Source: Telluria beijingensis (GTDB lineage Bacteria; Pseudomonadota; Gammaproteobacteria; Burkholderiales; Burkholderiaceae_D). From it: a stretch of DNA of 64,000 nucleotides. Below, piece by piece: positions 53,621 through 63,453 of this stretch (positions are counted from its first letter, which is position 1; the number at the start of each line of letters is the position of its first letter). The position numbers and the translations under genes are program-made. Below the pieces are notes generated by a model. The model worked only from the letters and a program-made list of their open reading frames with translations. It searched no databases and had not been told where the DNA came from. The stretch lies in contig NZ_CP132480.1 of the NCBI RefSeq assembly GCF_030770395.1, positions 2,309,979 to 2,373,978 of the forward strand. Reading direction: 5' to 3'.

Positions 53621-55789
53621 ATGCACATGAGACTCGCCACGCTCGCCGCCGTCCTGGCCGCCGCTTTTGCCGCGCCAGCGATGGCCCAGAGCTGCTCGCC
53701 CGCCGGCCCTTCGCTGACCTATCCGGTATCGAAAAAAGTCGACCAGACCGACAACTACCACGGCACCGTGGTGGCCGACCCCTATCGTTGGCTCGAGGAC
53801 GCGAACAGCGCGGAGACCAAATCCTGGGTCGATGCCCAGAACAAGGTGACCCAGGCCTACCTGGCGCAGATTCCGCAGCGCGAAGCGATCCGCCAGCGCC
53901 TCACCCAGCTCTGGAACTACGAGCGCTACAGTGTGCCGGGCAAGGAAGGCGGCCGCTACTTCTACACCCGCAACGACGGCCTGCAGAACCAGGCCGTGCT
54001 GTACACCCTCAAGAACCTGGACGAGCAGCCGCGCATGCTGCTCGACCCGAATACCCTGGCGGCCGATGGCACGGTCGCCCTGGCCGGCGCCGAAGTCAGC
54101 CCCGACGGCAAGCTCCTGGCCTACAGCATCGCCGCCTCGGGTTCGGACTGGAACGAGATCAAGGTTCGCGACATCGAGACCGGCAAGGACTTGGCTGACC
54201 ACGTCAAGTGGGTCAAGTTCTCGAGCACCGCCTGGACCAAGGACGGCAAGGGCTTCTTCTACAGCCGTTACGACGAGCCGAAGGAAGCCACCAAGCTGGC
54301 CGACGTCAATTACTTCCAGAAGCTGTACTACCATCGCATCGGCACCCCGCAAAGCGCCGACACCCTGGTCTACGACCGTCCCGACCAGAAGGAATGGGGC
54401 TTCGGCGGCCAGACCACCGACGACGGCCGTTATCTGATCGTCACCACGACCAAGGGCACCGCGCCGAAATACCGCGTGTCGTACAAGGATTTGTCCAAGC
54501 CAGATTCCAAGGTGGTCGACCTGATCGACAACTTCGGCGCCGGCTATGAGTTCATCGACAACGTCGGCACCGTGTTCTACTTCAGCACCGACCGCAAGGC
54601 GCCGAAGAAGCGCATCGTCGCGATCGACGTCAGCAAGCCTGCCGAGAACAACTGGAAGGAAATCGTCGCCGAGAGCGCCGACACCCTGGTAGGCAGCGAC
54701 ATCGTCAACAACCAGCTGGTGCTCGAGTACCTGAAGGATGCGCAGAGCGTCGTGCGCGTGATCTCGCTGGACGGCAAGCCGGTGCGCGAGATCGCGCTGC
54801 CGGGCATCGGCACCGTCGGCGGCCTGTCGGGCAAGCGCGGCGACACCGAGACCTTCTATTCGTTCACCGGTTTCACCAACCCGACCACGATCTACCGCCT
54901 GAACCTGCAGACCGGCCAGAGCACCGTGTTCCGCCAGCCGAAGGTCGCTTTCAACCCGGCCGACTACGAGACCCGCCAGCAGTTCTACACGAGCCGCGAC
55001 GGCACCAAGGTGCCGATGTTCATCGTGTCGAAAAAAGGCCTCAAGCTGGATGGCTCGAACCCGACCTACCTGTACGGCTATGGCGGCTTCAATATCTCGC
55101 TGACCCCGAGCTTCTCGCCGGCCAACCTGGCCTGGATGGAGATGGGCGGCGTCTATGTGGTGGCCAACCTGCGCGGCGGCGGAGAATACGGCGAAGCCTG
55201 GCACCAGGCCGGCACCAAGCTGCAGAAGCAGAACGTGTTCGACGACTTCATCGGCGCGGCCGAATGGCTGGTCCAGAACAAGGTGACCTCGCCGAAGAAA
55301 CTGGCGATCGGCGGCGGCAGCAATGGCGGCCTGCTGGTCGGCGCCGCCACCACCCAGCGCCCCGACCTGTTCGCGGCCGCGATTCCCGCGGTGGGCGTGA
55401 TGGACATGCTGCGCTTCCACAAGTTCACCATCGGCTGGGCATGGACGTCGGACTACGGCTCGTCGGAGAATCCTGACGAGTTCAAGGCCCTGGTCAAGTA
55501 TTCGCCGCTGCACAACCTGAAGGCGGGGAGCTGCTATCCGGCGACCATGGTGACTACGGCCGACCACGACGACCGCGTGGTGCCGGCGCACAGCTTCAAG
55601 TATGCCGCCGCGGGCCAGGCAGCGCAGGCAGGTGCGGCGCCGTTCCTGATCCGCATCGATACCAAGGCGGGTCATGGCGCCGGCAAGCCGACCGGCAAGC
55701 AGATCGAGGAAGTGGCCGATCGCTGGGGCTTCCTGTCGCGTGAGCTGCACATGGGTGACGCGGCCAAGACGGTTGGTGGGACTCACTAA
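53621..55789 (+). CDS. Prolyl oligopeptidase family serine peptidase (S9A)
   Basis: A 722-residue peptidase. A signal peptide (MRLATLAAVLAAAFAAPAMA) directs it to the periplasm. A beta-propeller (about residues 90-430) is followed by the catalytic alpha/beta hydrolase domain with the serine in GGGSNGGLL (near nt 55319), the aspartate in ADHDDRVVP and the histidine in KAGHGAGK. It cuts short peptides after proline. The start at 53621 places the leader at the N-terminus. It ends before a GC-rich hairpin. Confidence 0.93.
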   Translation: MHMRLATLAAVLAAAFAAPAMAQSCSPAGPSLTYPVSKKVDQTDNYHGTVVADPYRWLEDANSAETKSWVDAQNKVTQAYLAQIPQREAIRQRLTQLWNYERYSVPGKEGGRYFYTRNDGLQNQAVLYTLKNLDEQPRMLLDPNTLAADGTVALAGAEVSPDGKLLAYSIAASGSDWNEIKVRDIETGKDLADHVKWVKFSSTAWTKDGKGFFYSRYDEPKEATKLADVNYFQKLYYHRIGTPQSADTLVYDRPDQKEWGFGGQTTDDGRYLIVTTTKGTAPKYRVSYKDLSKPDSKVVDLIDNFGAGYEFIDNVGTVFYFSTDRKAPKKRIVAIDVSKPAENNWKEIVAESADTLVGSDIVNNQLVLEYLKDAQSVVRVISLDGKPVREIALPGIGTVGGLSGKRGDTETFYSFTGFTNPTTIYRLNLQTGQSTVFRQPKVAFNPADYETRQQFYTSRDGTKVPMFIVSKKGLKLDGSNPTYLYGYGGFNISLTPSFSPANLAWMEMGGVYVVANLRGGGEYGEAWHQAGTKLQKQNVFDDFIGAAEWLVQNKVTSPKKLAIGGGSNGGLLVGAATTQRPDLFAAAIPAVGVMDMLRFHKFTIGWAWTSDYGSSENPDEFKALVKYSPLHNLKAGSCYPATMVTTADHDDRVVPAHSFKYAAAGQAAQAGAAPFLIRIDTKAGHGAGKPTGKQIEEVADRWGFLSRELHMGDAAKTVGGTH

Positions 55790-55803
55790 CCATTGGCTGT
55801 GAT

Positions 55804-55848
55804 GTAGGGTGGGCGGCGGAGCCGACTCGGCGTCCCCGCCCACCCTAC
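55804..55848. terminator. Hairpin between convergent peptidase and regulator genes
   Basis: GTAGGGTGGGCGG at 55804-55816 pairs perfectly with 55836-55848 across a 19-nt loop. It spans the stop codon of the XRE-cupin gene (55845-55847). It probably stops transcription from both sides and has the look of the common GTAGGGTGGGC repeat element of proteobacteria. Confidence 0.6.
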
Positions 55849-56420
55849 CGGTGCACGACCACCAGCACCGCCTTCGCCTCGGTCTTGCCGGTATTGCGAA
55901 TCACATGGTCCTGGTCGGCCGGATAGCGCGCCGTCGCGCCGTGCCGCACCTTCTTCTTCTCGTTCCCCACTTCCAGCTCGACCGTTCCGGTAATCACCGT
56001 CAGGTGCTCCCCGGTGCCCGGATCGTGGGCCTGCGACGCCAGCGCCCCCCCCGGAGCGAGGATCAATTCATACCATTCATACTTGCCCGCCAGGTCCATC
56101 GGTCCCAGGATGCGCAGGGAATAGCCGGCATGCGCGCCGGGCAGGGTAGGGATTTCATGCGCATCGACAACACGGATCAGCTCGGCACTACGCACCTCGG
56201 ACGATAGCAGCTCGCCGATCTGCACCCCCAGCGCATTGGCCAGGCGCCAGGTGATGGCGATGGTGGGATTGGCTTTTTCGCGCTCGATCTGGGACAGCAT
56301 CGATTTCGAGACGCCGGCGATGCGCGACAGATCTTCCAGTGTCAGGCCGCGCGCCAATCGCAGGCGCTGTAGCGTGGCGCCAACTTCTGGCGGGGCATTG
56401 TTTGTTAGAGTGGTGCTCAT
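55845..56420 (-). CDS. XRE-family transcriptional regulator with cupin domain
   Basis: A 191-residue regulator. Residues 10-65 form the helix-turn-helix (RLARGLTLEDLSRIAGVSKSMLS) and residues about 115-185 a cupin_2 domain (GEHLTVITGTVELEVG). Such proteins sense a small ligand with the cupin and repress a nearby operon. It diverges from kbl-tdh, so threonine or glycine is a likely signal. A perfect palindrome between the two starts could be its operator. Confidence 0.88.
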   Translation of the reverse strand: MSTTLTNNAPPEVGATLQRLRLARGLTLEDLSRIAGVSKSMLSQIEREKANPTIAITWRLANALGVQIGELLSSEVRSAELIRVVDAHEIPTLPGAHAGYSLRILGPMDLAGKYEWYELILAPGGALASQAHDPGTGEHLTVITGTVELEVGNEKKKVRHGATARYPADQDHVIRNTGKTEAKAVLVVVHR

Positions 56421-56513
56421 TTTCCGTGTGCGTGCCTGTATGCGTATTGCTTAAGTCGAAACGCTTATAAGTATATTGCAAGCCGCTTGCCAAGTTCATT
56501 GGCTGGGCGTAAT

Positions 56514-56529
56514 ATTCAATATATTGAAT
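56514..56529. promoter_or_regulatory. Perfect 16-bp palindrome, candidate operator of the XRE-cupin regulator
   Basis: ATTCAATATATTGAAT is fully self-complementary and lies between the divergent XRE-cupin and kbl genes. Looser TTCG-to-CGAA inverted repeats follow it around 56532-56575. Binding by the neighbouring regulator is inferred. Confidence 0.5.
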
Positions 56530-56645
56530 TTCAGTTCGAGATAACGAACCAAGTTCTCGACATCGAACGAACCAACGGTACAACATCCGCCGACCGCCGG
56601 TCAAGCCGCCGGTCCAGCCAGACAACCAGGGAACAGGGGAACACC

Positions 56646-57851
56646 ATGAGCGACCAAGCTTTCTATAGCAGCCTGCAGCAAAAACTCGCCACCTTGAAGG
56701 ACGAGGGACTGTTCAAGCCCGAGCGCGTGCTGGCCTCGCGCCAGGGCGCCGAAGTGGTCGCGCAGGATGGCCGTACCCTGATCAATATGTGTGCCAATAA
56801 CTACCTGGGCCTGTCGGGCGACGTCGAGACCCAGAAGGCGGCCGCCGCCGCCCTGGAGAAATATGGCTACGGCCTGTCCTCGGTACGCTTCATCTGCGGC
56901 ACCCAGACCGTGCACAAGGAACTCGAAAGCGCGCTGTCGAACTTCCTCGGCACCGAAGACACCATCCTGTACGCGGCCGCCTTCGACGCCAACGGCGGCG
57001 TGTTCGAGCCGCTGTTCGACGAGAACGACGCCATCATCTCGGACGCTCTGAACCACGCCTCGATCATCGACGGCGTGCGCCTGTGCAAGGCCGCGCGTTA
57101 TCGTTACGCCAACAACGACATGGCCGACCTCGAGAAGCAGCTGGTCGCCGCCACCGAAGCGGGCAAGCGTCACAAGATCATCGTCACCGACGGCGTGTTC
57201 TCGATGGACGGCACCATCGCCCAGCTGGACAAGATCGTCGAACTGGCCGAGAAGTATGGCGCGCTGACCATGATCGACGAATCGCACGCCTCGGGCTTTA
57301 TGGGCGCGACCGGCCGCGGCACCCACGAGCACTGCGGCGTGATCGGCAAGATCGACATCATCACCGGCACCCTGGGCAAGGCCCTGGGCGGCGCGATGGG
57401 CGGCTTCACGTCAGGGAAAAAGGAAGTCATTGAAACCCTGCGCCAGAAATCGCGGCCCTACCTGTTCTCGAACACGCTGGCGCCGATGATCGCCGGCGCC
57501 TCGCTGGCGGTGCTGGAGCGCATCTCGAAGTCGACCGAGCTGCGCGACCGCCTGCACGAGAACACCGCCTACTTCCGCAAGGAGATCGAGCGCATCGGCT
57601 TCACCATCAAGCCGGGCACCCATCCGGTGGTGCCGGTGATGCTGTTCGAGGCGCCGGTGGCGCAGAAGTTCGCGTCCCGCATGTTCGAACTGGGCGTGCT
57701 GCTGTCGGGCTTCTTCTATCCGGTGGTGCCGATGGGGCAGGCGCGCGTGCGCGTGCAACTCTCGGCGGCGCACACCCGCGAACAGCTCGACACCGTGCTG
57801 AAGGCCTTCGAGCAGGCTGGCAAGGAACTCGGCATCATCCAGAATAACTGA
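56646..57851 (+). CDS. kbl: Glycine C-acetyltransferase (2-amino-3-ketobutyrate CoA ligase)
   Basis: A 401-residue PLP enzyme that splits 2-amino-3-ketobutyrate with CoA to glycine and acetyl-CoA. It has MCANNYLGLSG, SSVRFICGTQ, the DESHASGF active-site block and the PLP lysine in TGTLGKALGGAMGG. The start at 56646 is preceded by AGGGGAAC. It is followed by tdh, the enzyme that makes its unstable substrate. It resembles the AONS-like protein at 40834 in fold only. Confidence 0.97.
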   Translation: MSDQAFYSSLQQKLATLKDEGLFKPERVLASRQGAEVVAQDGRTLINMCANNYLGLSGDVETQKAAAAALEKYGYGLSSVRFICGTQTVHKELESALSNFLGTEDTILYAAAFDANGGVFEPLFDENDAIISDALNHASIIDGVRLCKAARYRYANNDMADLEKQLVAATEAGKRHKIIVTDGVFSMDGTIAQLDKIVELAEKYGALTMIDESHASGFMGATGRGTHEHCGVIGKIDIITGTLGKALGGAMGGFTSGKKEVIETLRQKSRPYLFSNTLAPMIAGASLAVLERISKSTELRDRLHENTAYFRKEIERIGFTIKPGTHPVVPVMLFEAPVAQKFASRMFELGVLLSGFFYPVVPMGQARVRVQLSAAHTREQLDTVLKAFEQAGKELGIIQNN

Positions 57852-57872
57852 GCAAGACAAGGAATACACAGC

Positions 57873-58835
57873 ATGGAACGCATCCTCATCATCGGCGCCA
57901 ATGGCCAGATCGGCAGTGAACTGGTCAGCGCGCTGGCCGACAAGCACGGCGCGCAAAACGTGATCGCCTCGGACATCGGCGACAAGAACCTGTACGGCGC
58001 CGCGCGCTACACCGTGCTCAATGTGCTGGACAAGGACAGCCTGGCGCGGCTGGTGGCGGATGAGGGCATCACCCAGGTCTACCAGCTGGCCGCGATGCTG
58101 TCGGCCACCGGCGAGAAGGCGCCTTTGAAGGCCTGGAGCCTGAACATGGACGGCCTGCTCAACATCCTCGAGATCGCGCGCGAACGCGGTGAAGCGGGCA
58201 AGCCATTGAAGGTGTTCTGGCCATCGTCGATCGCCGCCTTCGGCCCGACCACCCCGAGCGAGGACACGCCGCAGTTCACGATCATGGATCCAACCACGAT
58301 CTACGGCATCAGCAAGCTGGCCGGCGAGCGCCTGTGCGAGTACTACCACAGCAAGTACGGCGTCGACGTGCGCAGCATCCGCTACCCGGGCATCATCTCG
58401 TACAAATCGCCTCCGGGCGGCGGCACCACCGACTACGCGATCGCGATCTTCCACGCGGCCCTGCGCGGCGAGACCTATGAATGCTTCCTGGGTCCGGAAA
58501 CCACGCTGCCGATGATCTACATGCCGGACGCGATCCGCGCCACCATCGAGCTGATGGAAGCCCCTAGCGAACAGGTCGCGATCCGTTCCTCGTACAACGT
58601 GGCAGGCGTGTCGTTCAACCCGCGCGAACTGGCCGCCGCGATCGGCAAGGCGCTGCCGCAGTTCCGCATCGACTACAAGCCGGACAGCCGCCAGCAGATC
58701 GCCGACTCGTGGCCGAAGAGCCTGGACGACAGCCGCGCGACGAGCGACTGGGGCTGGAAGGCGCGCATCGGGGTCGACGAGATGGTCGACTCGATGCTGA
58801 AGAATATCGACGTGGGCCTCGGCGTCGCGGCCTGA
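57873..58835 (+). CDS. tdh: L-threonine 3-dehydrogenase, SDR (epimerase-like) type
   Basis: A 320-residue NAD-dependent dehydrogenase of the extended SDR class. It shows the Rossmann loop IIGANGQIGSEL and the catalytic Tyr/Lys in TTIYGISKLAGE. Close to the threonine dehydrogenases of Flavobacterium and animals, which differ from the zinc-type E. coli Tdh. It oxidises threonine to 2-amino-3-ketobutyrate, which Kbl uses. It starts 21 bp after kbl. Confidence 0.9.
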   Translation: MERILIIGANGQIGSELVSALADKHGAQNVIASDIGDKNLYGAARYTVLNVLDKDSLARLVADEGITQVYQLAAMLSATGEKAPLKAWSLNMDGLLNILEIARERGEAGKPLKVFWPSSIAAFGPTTPSEDTPQFTIMDPTTIYGISKLAGERLCEYYHSKYGVDVRSIRYPGIISYKSPPGGGTTDYAIAIFHAALRGETYECFLGPETTLPMIYMPDAIRATIELMEAPSEQVAIRSSYNVAGVSFNPRELAAAIGKALPQFRIDYKPDSRQQIADSWPKSLDDSRATSDWGWKARIGVDEMVDSMLKNIDVGLGVAA

Positions 58836-58889
58836 ATCCCACGCAATACCGCCGCGCATAACAACCAGACAGCGGCAAAGGAGACAATA

Positions 58890-60278
58890 ATGGACATGAG
58901 CGTTTTCGATCTATTCAAGATCGGCATCGGCCCCTCGAGTTCCCACACCGTGGGCCCGATGGTGGCGGCGCGCCGCTTCCTGCTCGAGAGCGGAATGCTG
59001 GAGCAGGCGGTCGGCGTCGAAGCCCACCTGTACGGATCGCTGGCGCTGACCGGCGTCGGCCACGCCACCGACAAGGCAGTGATCCTGGGCCTGATGGGCG
59101 AGACCCCGCAGGACGTCGACCCGGTCGCGGTCGAGGACAAGCTTTCGGAAGCTGAACTCGACGGCGTGCTGCACCTGCTGGGTACGCACCCGGTTCCGTT
59201 CAGCGCGAAGACTCACCTGGTCTGGCACAAGGCCTCGACCCTGCCGGAACACCCGAACGGCATGCGCTTCGTGCTGCAACTGCAGGACGGCAGCATCATC
59301 GAGCGCGTCTATTACTCGGTCGGCGGCGGGTTCATTACCGCGGCCGGCGAGAGCCAGACACGCGCCGCCGATACTGAGACCACAGCCGTTCCGTATCCCT
59401 TCGACACGATGGCCCAGTTGCTGGAACATGGCCGCCGCAGTGGGCTGAGCATCCCGCAAATGCTGCGCGCCAACGAGCGCACGCGCATGAGCGATGAAGC
59501 GCTCGACGCCGGCCTCGACAATATCTGGCGCGTGATGCGCGACTGTATCTGCCACGGGCTGAAAACCGAAGGCCGCCTGCCGGGTGGCCTCGACGTGCGC
59601 CGGCGCGCAGCCGGGCTGTGGAAGCAGTCCCAGCAAGCCCAGCAGCAACCATTGAACGCCTTGCCGCATGACGCGGTGCAGCAGGTGAGCCTGTATGCGA
59701 TGGCGGTCAACGAAGAAAACGCCGCCGGCGGCCGGGTCGTCACCGCGCCGACCAATGGCGCGGCCGGCATCATCCCGGCAGTACTGCGCTACTACGCCGA
59801 GGACTGTCGCCCGATCGACCCGCAGCGCGGCGTGCGCGACTTCCTGCTGGCCTCGAGCGCGATCGGCATGCTGTGCAAGAAAAACGCCTCGATCTCCGGC
59901 GCCGAAGTCGGTTGCCAGGGCGAGGTCGGCGTGGCCTGCGCGATGGCGGCTGCCGGCCTGGTGGCGGCGCTGGGCGGCAGCAACGAGCAGATCGAGAACG
60001 CGGCCGAGATCGGCATCGAGCACCACCTGGGCATGACCTGCGACCCCATCGGCGGCCTGGTGCAAATTCCCTGCATCGAACGCAACGGCATGGGCGCGAT
60101 CAAGGCGATCACCGCTGCCTCGCTGGCCATGAAGGGCGACGGGACCCATTTCGTCAGCCTGGACAGCGCGATCGAAACCATGCGCCAGACTGGCGCCGAC
60201 ATGCAGGTCAAGTACAAGGAAACCTCGCTCGGTGGCCTGGCGATCCACGTGGTCACGGTCAACCACGCGGCCTGCTGA
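58890..60278 (+). CDS. sdaA: L-serine ammonia-lyase (serine dehydratase)
   Basis: A 462-residue iron-sulfur enzyme that converts L-serine to pyruvate and ammonia. It opens [22 protein letters not shown] as the family does and has cluster cysteines in [23 protein letters not shown] and QIPCIERNG. Length is normal. It follows tdh after 54 bp, and glycine made by Kbl can reach it as serine. A hairpin repeat and a strong terminator come after it. Confidence 0.96.
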   Translation: MDMSVFDLFKIGIGPSSSHTVGPMVAARRFLLESGMLEQAVGVEAHLYGSLALTGVGHATDKAVILGLMGETPQDVDPVAVEDKLSEAELDGVLHLLGTHPVPFSAKTHLVWHKASTLPEHPNGMRFVLQLQDGSIIERVYYSVGGGFITAAGESQTRAADTETTAVPYPFDTMAQLLEHGRRSGLSIPQMLRANERTRMSDEALDAGLDNIWRVMRDCICHGLKTEGRLPGGLDVRRRAAGLWKQSQQAQQQPLNALPHDAVQQVSLYAMAVNEENAAGGRVVTAPTNGAAGIIPAVLRYYAEDCRPIDPQRGVRDFLLASSAIGMLCKKNASISGAEVGCQGEVGVACAMAAAGLVAALGGSNEQIENAAEIGIEHHLGMTCDPIGGLVQIPCIERNGMGAIKAITAASLAMKGDGTHFVSLDSAIETMRQTGADMQVKYKETSLGGLAIHVVTVNHAAC

Positions 60279-60302
60279 TCCTGTCCTCCATGCAGACTTG
60301 GG

Positions 60303-60320
60303 CCCCCGCCTGCGCGGGGG
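60303..60320. repeat. REP-like hairpin, related to the pair at 8243-8330
   Basis: CCCCCGC-CTGC-GCGGGGG forms a 7-bp stem with the same CTGC loop and the same preceding CTTGGG/CCTGGG as the element after htpG. It is a single copy placed just ahead of the sdaA terminator. Confidence 0.7.
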
Positions 60321-60358
60321 CGGTGTTGTGGCGCATGCGCGCCACAACACCGTTTTTT
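60321..60358 (+). terminator. Strong Rho-independent terminator after sdaA
   Basis: CGGTGTTGTGGCGC at 60321-60334 pairs perfectly over 14 bp with 60339-60352 around an ATGC loop, followed by TTTTTT. It ends the kbl-tdh-sdaA transcripts before thrC. Confidence 0.9.
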
Positions 60359-60433
60359 GCAGCACAGCATACATTTCGCCCGGCTCCCACTATAATAAAG
60401 TTTCAATGTGAGCCAACCGGATCTTCAAACTGT

Positions 60434-61909
60434 ATGCATTATGTGTCCACCCGCGCGACCAGCGCGTCCGCAGCACGCAATCCCCAGCAATTCTCCGACA
60501 TCCTGTTAGGCGGCCTGGCCCCGGACGGCGGCTTGTATCTGCCGGCCGAGTACCCGCAGGTCTCCAGTGCCGAGCTCGATGCATGGCGCAAGCTGTCCTA
60601 TGCCGAGCTGGCCTATGAAATCCTGCGCAAGTTTGCAACCGACATTCCCGACGCCGACCTGAAGGAGCTGACCGCGCGGACCTACACGCCCGAGGTCTAC
60701 CGCAACGCCCGCGAAGGCGAGGCCGCCGCCGACATCACTCCGCTGCGCGTGCTGGAAGACGGCCCCCAGGGCAAGCTGGTGCTGCAGGCGCTGTCGAACG
60801 GCCCGACCCTGGCCTTCAAGGACATGGCGATGCAGTTGCTGGGCAATCTGTTCGAATACGCGCTGGCGAAAGAAAACGACGAACTGAACATCTTCGGCGC
60901 CACTTCGGGCGATACCGGCAGCGCCGCCGAGTACGCGATGCGCGGCAAGCGCGGCGTGCGCGTGTTCATGCTCTCGCCGCACAAGAAGATGAGCGCCTTC
61001 CAAACCGCGCAAATGTTCAGCCTGCAGGACCCGAACATCTTCAATATCGCGGTCGAGGGCGTGTTCGACGATTGCCAGGACCTGGTCAAGGCGGTCTCGA
61101 ACGACCTCGAATTCAAGGCGCGCCAGAAGATCGGCACCGTCAATTCGATCAACTGGGCCCGCGTCGTGGCCCAGGTCGTGTATTACTTCCGCGGCTACCT
61201 GGCGGCGACCACCAGCAACGACCAGAAGGTGTCGTTCACGGTCCCGTCGGGCAACTTCGGCAATATCTGCGCCGGCCACATCGCCCGCATGATGGGCCTG
61301 CCGATCGACAAGCTGGTCGCCGCCACCAACGAGAACGACGTGCTGGACGAGTTCTTCCGCACCGGTGTCTATCGGGTGCGCAAGCCCTCCGAGACCTTCC
61401 ACACCAGCAGCCCGTCGATGGATATCTCGAAGGCCTCGAACTTCGAACGCTTCGTCTACGAACTGGTGGGCCGCGACGCCGAGCGCACGCATGCGCTGTT
61501 CCGCAAGGTCGACACCCACGGCGGCTTCGACCTGTCCGGCGCGCCGGGCAGCGACGGCGACGAGTTCAGGGATGTGGCGAAGTACGGTTTCCTGTCCGGC
61601 CGCTCGACCCACGCCGACCGCCTGGCCACGATCCGCGACGTCGCCGACGACTACGGCATCACGATCGACACCCACACCGCCGATGGCATCAAGGTCGCGC
61701 GCGAGCACGTCCAGCCGGGCGTGCCGATGATCGTCCTCGAGACCGCGCTGGCGGCCAAGTTCAACGAGACGATCCTGGAAGCGCTGGGCGAGGACGCCGC
61801 GCGTCCCGCCGGCTTCGAGGACATCGAGTCCCTGCCGCAGCGCTTCGTCGTGATGCCGCCCGATGTGAGCCTGATGAAGGCCTACATCGCCGAACACACG
61901 GGGCTGTGA
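60434..61909 (+). CDS. thrC: Threonine synthase
   Basis: A 491-residue PLP enzyme that converts O-phosphohomoserine to threonine. It has the family start MHYVSTRA, the PLP lysine in GPTLAFKDMAMQ, and GATSGDTGSAAEYA and PSGNFGNICAG. Length fits the long proteobacterial form. The start at 60434 follows the terminator of sdaA. Its stop overlaps the moeA start by one base. The upstream homoserine kinase and dehydrogenase genes are not in the window. Confidence 0.97.
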   Translation: MHYVSTRATSASAARNPQQFSDILLGGLAPDGGLYLPAEYPQVSSAELDAWRKLSYAELAYEILRKFATDIPDADLKELTARTYTPEVYRNAREGEAAADITPLRVLEDGPQGKLVLQALSNGPTLAFKDMAMQLLGNLFEYALAKENDELNIFGATSGDTGSAAEYAMRGKRGVRVFMLSPHKKMSAFQTAQMFSLQDPNIFNIAVEGVFDDCQDLVKAVSNDLEFKARQKIGTVNSINWARVVAQVVYYFRGYLAATTSNDQKVSFTVPSGNFGNICAGHIARMMGLPIDKLVAATNENDVLDEFFRTGVYRVRKPSETFHTSSPSMDISKASNFERFVYELVGRDAERTHALFRKVDTHGGFDLSGAPGSDGDEFRDVAKYGFLSGRSTHADRLATIRDVADDYGITIDTHTADGIKVAREHVQPGVPMIVLETALAAKFNETILEALGEDAARPAGFEDIESLPQRFVVMPPDVSLMKAYIAEHTGL

Positions 61910-63156
61910 TGGGCGCGCCGGTACCAGGCTCGCCCATGCTGTCGGTGCGCGAGGCGCTCGACTTCCTGCTCGAGGCGGCGCGCCCGGTCGGGCAGGCCGA
62001 GACGGTGCCGACCCTCGAGGCCAATGGCCGCGTGCTGGCCGAAGACCAGCTGGCCACGATCGACGTGCCCTCGGCCGACAATACGCAGATGGATGGCTAC
62101 GCCGTTCGCGCCGAGGATTGCACCAGCGGCAGCGCCACGCTCAGGGTGGGCCAGCGCATCCCGGCCGGCAGCGTCGGCCACGAACTCGAACCCGGCACCG
62201 CGGCGCGCATCTTTACCGGCGCCCTGATTCCGCCGGGCGCCGATGCGGTCGTGATGCAGGAGCAGGCCGAGGCGGTGGGCGACAGCGTCACCATCCACCA
62301 CGCGCCGCGCGCCGGCGAGTGGATCCGCCGCCAGGGCGAGGACATCGGCGCAGGTTCCGTGATCCTGGCCGCAGGCACCCGCCTGCGCAGCCAGGAACTG
62401 GGGCTGGCTGCGTCCGTCGGCCTGGCCAGCCTGCCGGTGCGGCGGCGCCTGCGCGTCGCCGTGTTCTTCACCGGCGACGAGCTGGCCATGCCGGGCGAGG
62501 TGCCGGCCGACCAGCTCAAGCCGGGCGCGATCTACAACTCGAACCGCTTCACGCTGCGCGGCCTGCTGGAGAACTTCGGCTGCGAAATCGCCGACTTCGG
62601 CATCGTGCCCGATTCGCTGGAGGCGACCCGCGCCACCCTGGTGGCTGCGGCGCGCGAGAACGACCTGATCATCACCTCGGGCGGCGTCTCGGTGGGCGAG
62701 GAAGACCATATCAAGCCGGCGGTGGAAGCCGAAGGGCGGCTGTCGATGTGGCAGATCGCCGTCAAGCCCGGCAAGCCGCTGGCGTTCGGCGAAGTGCGGC
62801 GCGAGCATGGCGCAGCGTATTTCGTCGGCCTGCCAGGCAATCCGGTCTCGAGCTTCGTGACCTTCCTGCTGTTCGTGCGGCCATTCCTGTTGCGCCTGCA
62901 GGGGGTGACGGGCCAGGTCGAGCCGCGGGGCTATACGGTGCGCGCCGATTTCGACTTGGCGAAGGGTGACCGCCGCAACGAGTTCCTGCGCGCGCGCCTG
63001 AACGCGGCCGGGGGACTGGACCTGTTCCCGAACCAGAGCTCGGGCGTGCTGACGTCGACCGTGTGGGGCGATGGCCTGGTCGACAACCCGGCCGGCAACC
63101 GCATCGCCGCCGGCGACCTGGTGCGCTTCATCCCGTTCGCCGAACTACAGCATTAG
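61909..63156 (+). CDS. moeA: Molybdopterin molybdotransferase MoeA
   Basis: A 415-residue enzyme that inserts molybdate into adenylated molybdopterin. It shows the family start with VREALDFLL, DNTQMDGYAVR, the TSGGVSVGEEDHIK block and GLPGNPVSSFV. The ATG overlaps the thrC stop as TGATG, so the two are coupled. moaD follows after 7 bp. Its product would serve the iorAB-type enzyme at 3.7-5.4 kb. Confidence 0.95.
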   Translation: MGAPVPGSPMLSVREALDFLLEAARPVGQAETVPTLEANGRVLAEDQLATIDVPSADNTQMDGYAVRAEDCTSGSATLRVGQRIPAGSVGHELEPGTAARIFTGALIPPGADAVVMQEQAEAVGDSVTIHHAPRAGEWIRRQGEDIGAGSVILAAGTRLRSQELGLAASVGLASLPVRRRLRVAVFFTGDELAMPGEVPADQLKPGAIYNSNRFTLRGLLENFGCEIADFGIVPDSLEATRATLVAAARENDLIITSGGVSVGEEDHIKPAVEAEGRLSMWQIAVKPGKPLAFGEVRREHGAAYFVGLPGNPVSSFVTFLLFVRPFLLRLQGVTGQVEPRGYTVRADFDLAKGDRRNEFLRARLNAAGGLDLFPNQSSGVLTSTVWGDGLVDNPAGNRIAAGDLVRFIPFAELQH

Positions 63157-63163
63157 GAAAGCC

Positions 63164-63421
63164 ATGAAGATCGATGTGAAATACTTCGCCGCGCTGCGCG
63201 AAGCGGTGGGCACCGCCCATGAACAGCTGGACTTGCCGCCGGAGGTGACGACGGTGGGCGCGGTGCGCGAACTGCTGCGCGCGCGTGGTGGTGTGTGGAG
63301 CGAGGCGCTGGCGCCGGAACGCGCGGTGCGCATGGCCTTCAGGCAGGTCATGTGCGATGGCGATACGCCGATCAGCGAAGGCGCCGAAGTGGCGTTCTTC
63401 CCGCCGGTGACCGGCGGTTGA
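63164..63421 (+). CDS. moaD: Molybdopterin synthase small subunit MoaD
   Basis: An 85-residue ubiquitin-fold protein ending in PVTGG. The terminal Gly-Gly is turned into a thiocarboxylate that gives sulfur to molybdopterin. KIDVKYFAALREAVG marks the N-terminus. It starts 7 bp after moeA. The large subunit gene moaE is not visible in the window. Confidence 0.95.
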   Translation: MKIDVKYFAALREAVGTAHEQLDLPPEVTTVGAVRELLRARGGVWSEALAPERAVRMAFRQVMCDGDTPISEGAEVAFFPPVTGG

Positions 63422-63426
63422 ACGAC

Positions 63427-63446
63427 GCCGGCCCGCGAGGGCCGGC
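63427..63446. terminator. Hairpin between convergent moaD and TRAP-transporter genes
   Basis: GCCGGCCC and GGGCCGGC form an 8-bp perfect stem with a GCGA loop, six bases after the moaD stop. There is no U-run, but it lies between convergent genes and probably limits read-through both ways. Confidence 0.5.
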
Positions 63447-63453
63447 AGCACCG

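Noticed and set aside
53156..55843. 895-codon open frame opposite the prolyl oligopeptidase
   Set aside because: Antisense shadow; the sense frame has signal peptide, propeller and triad.
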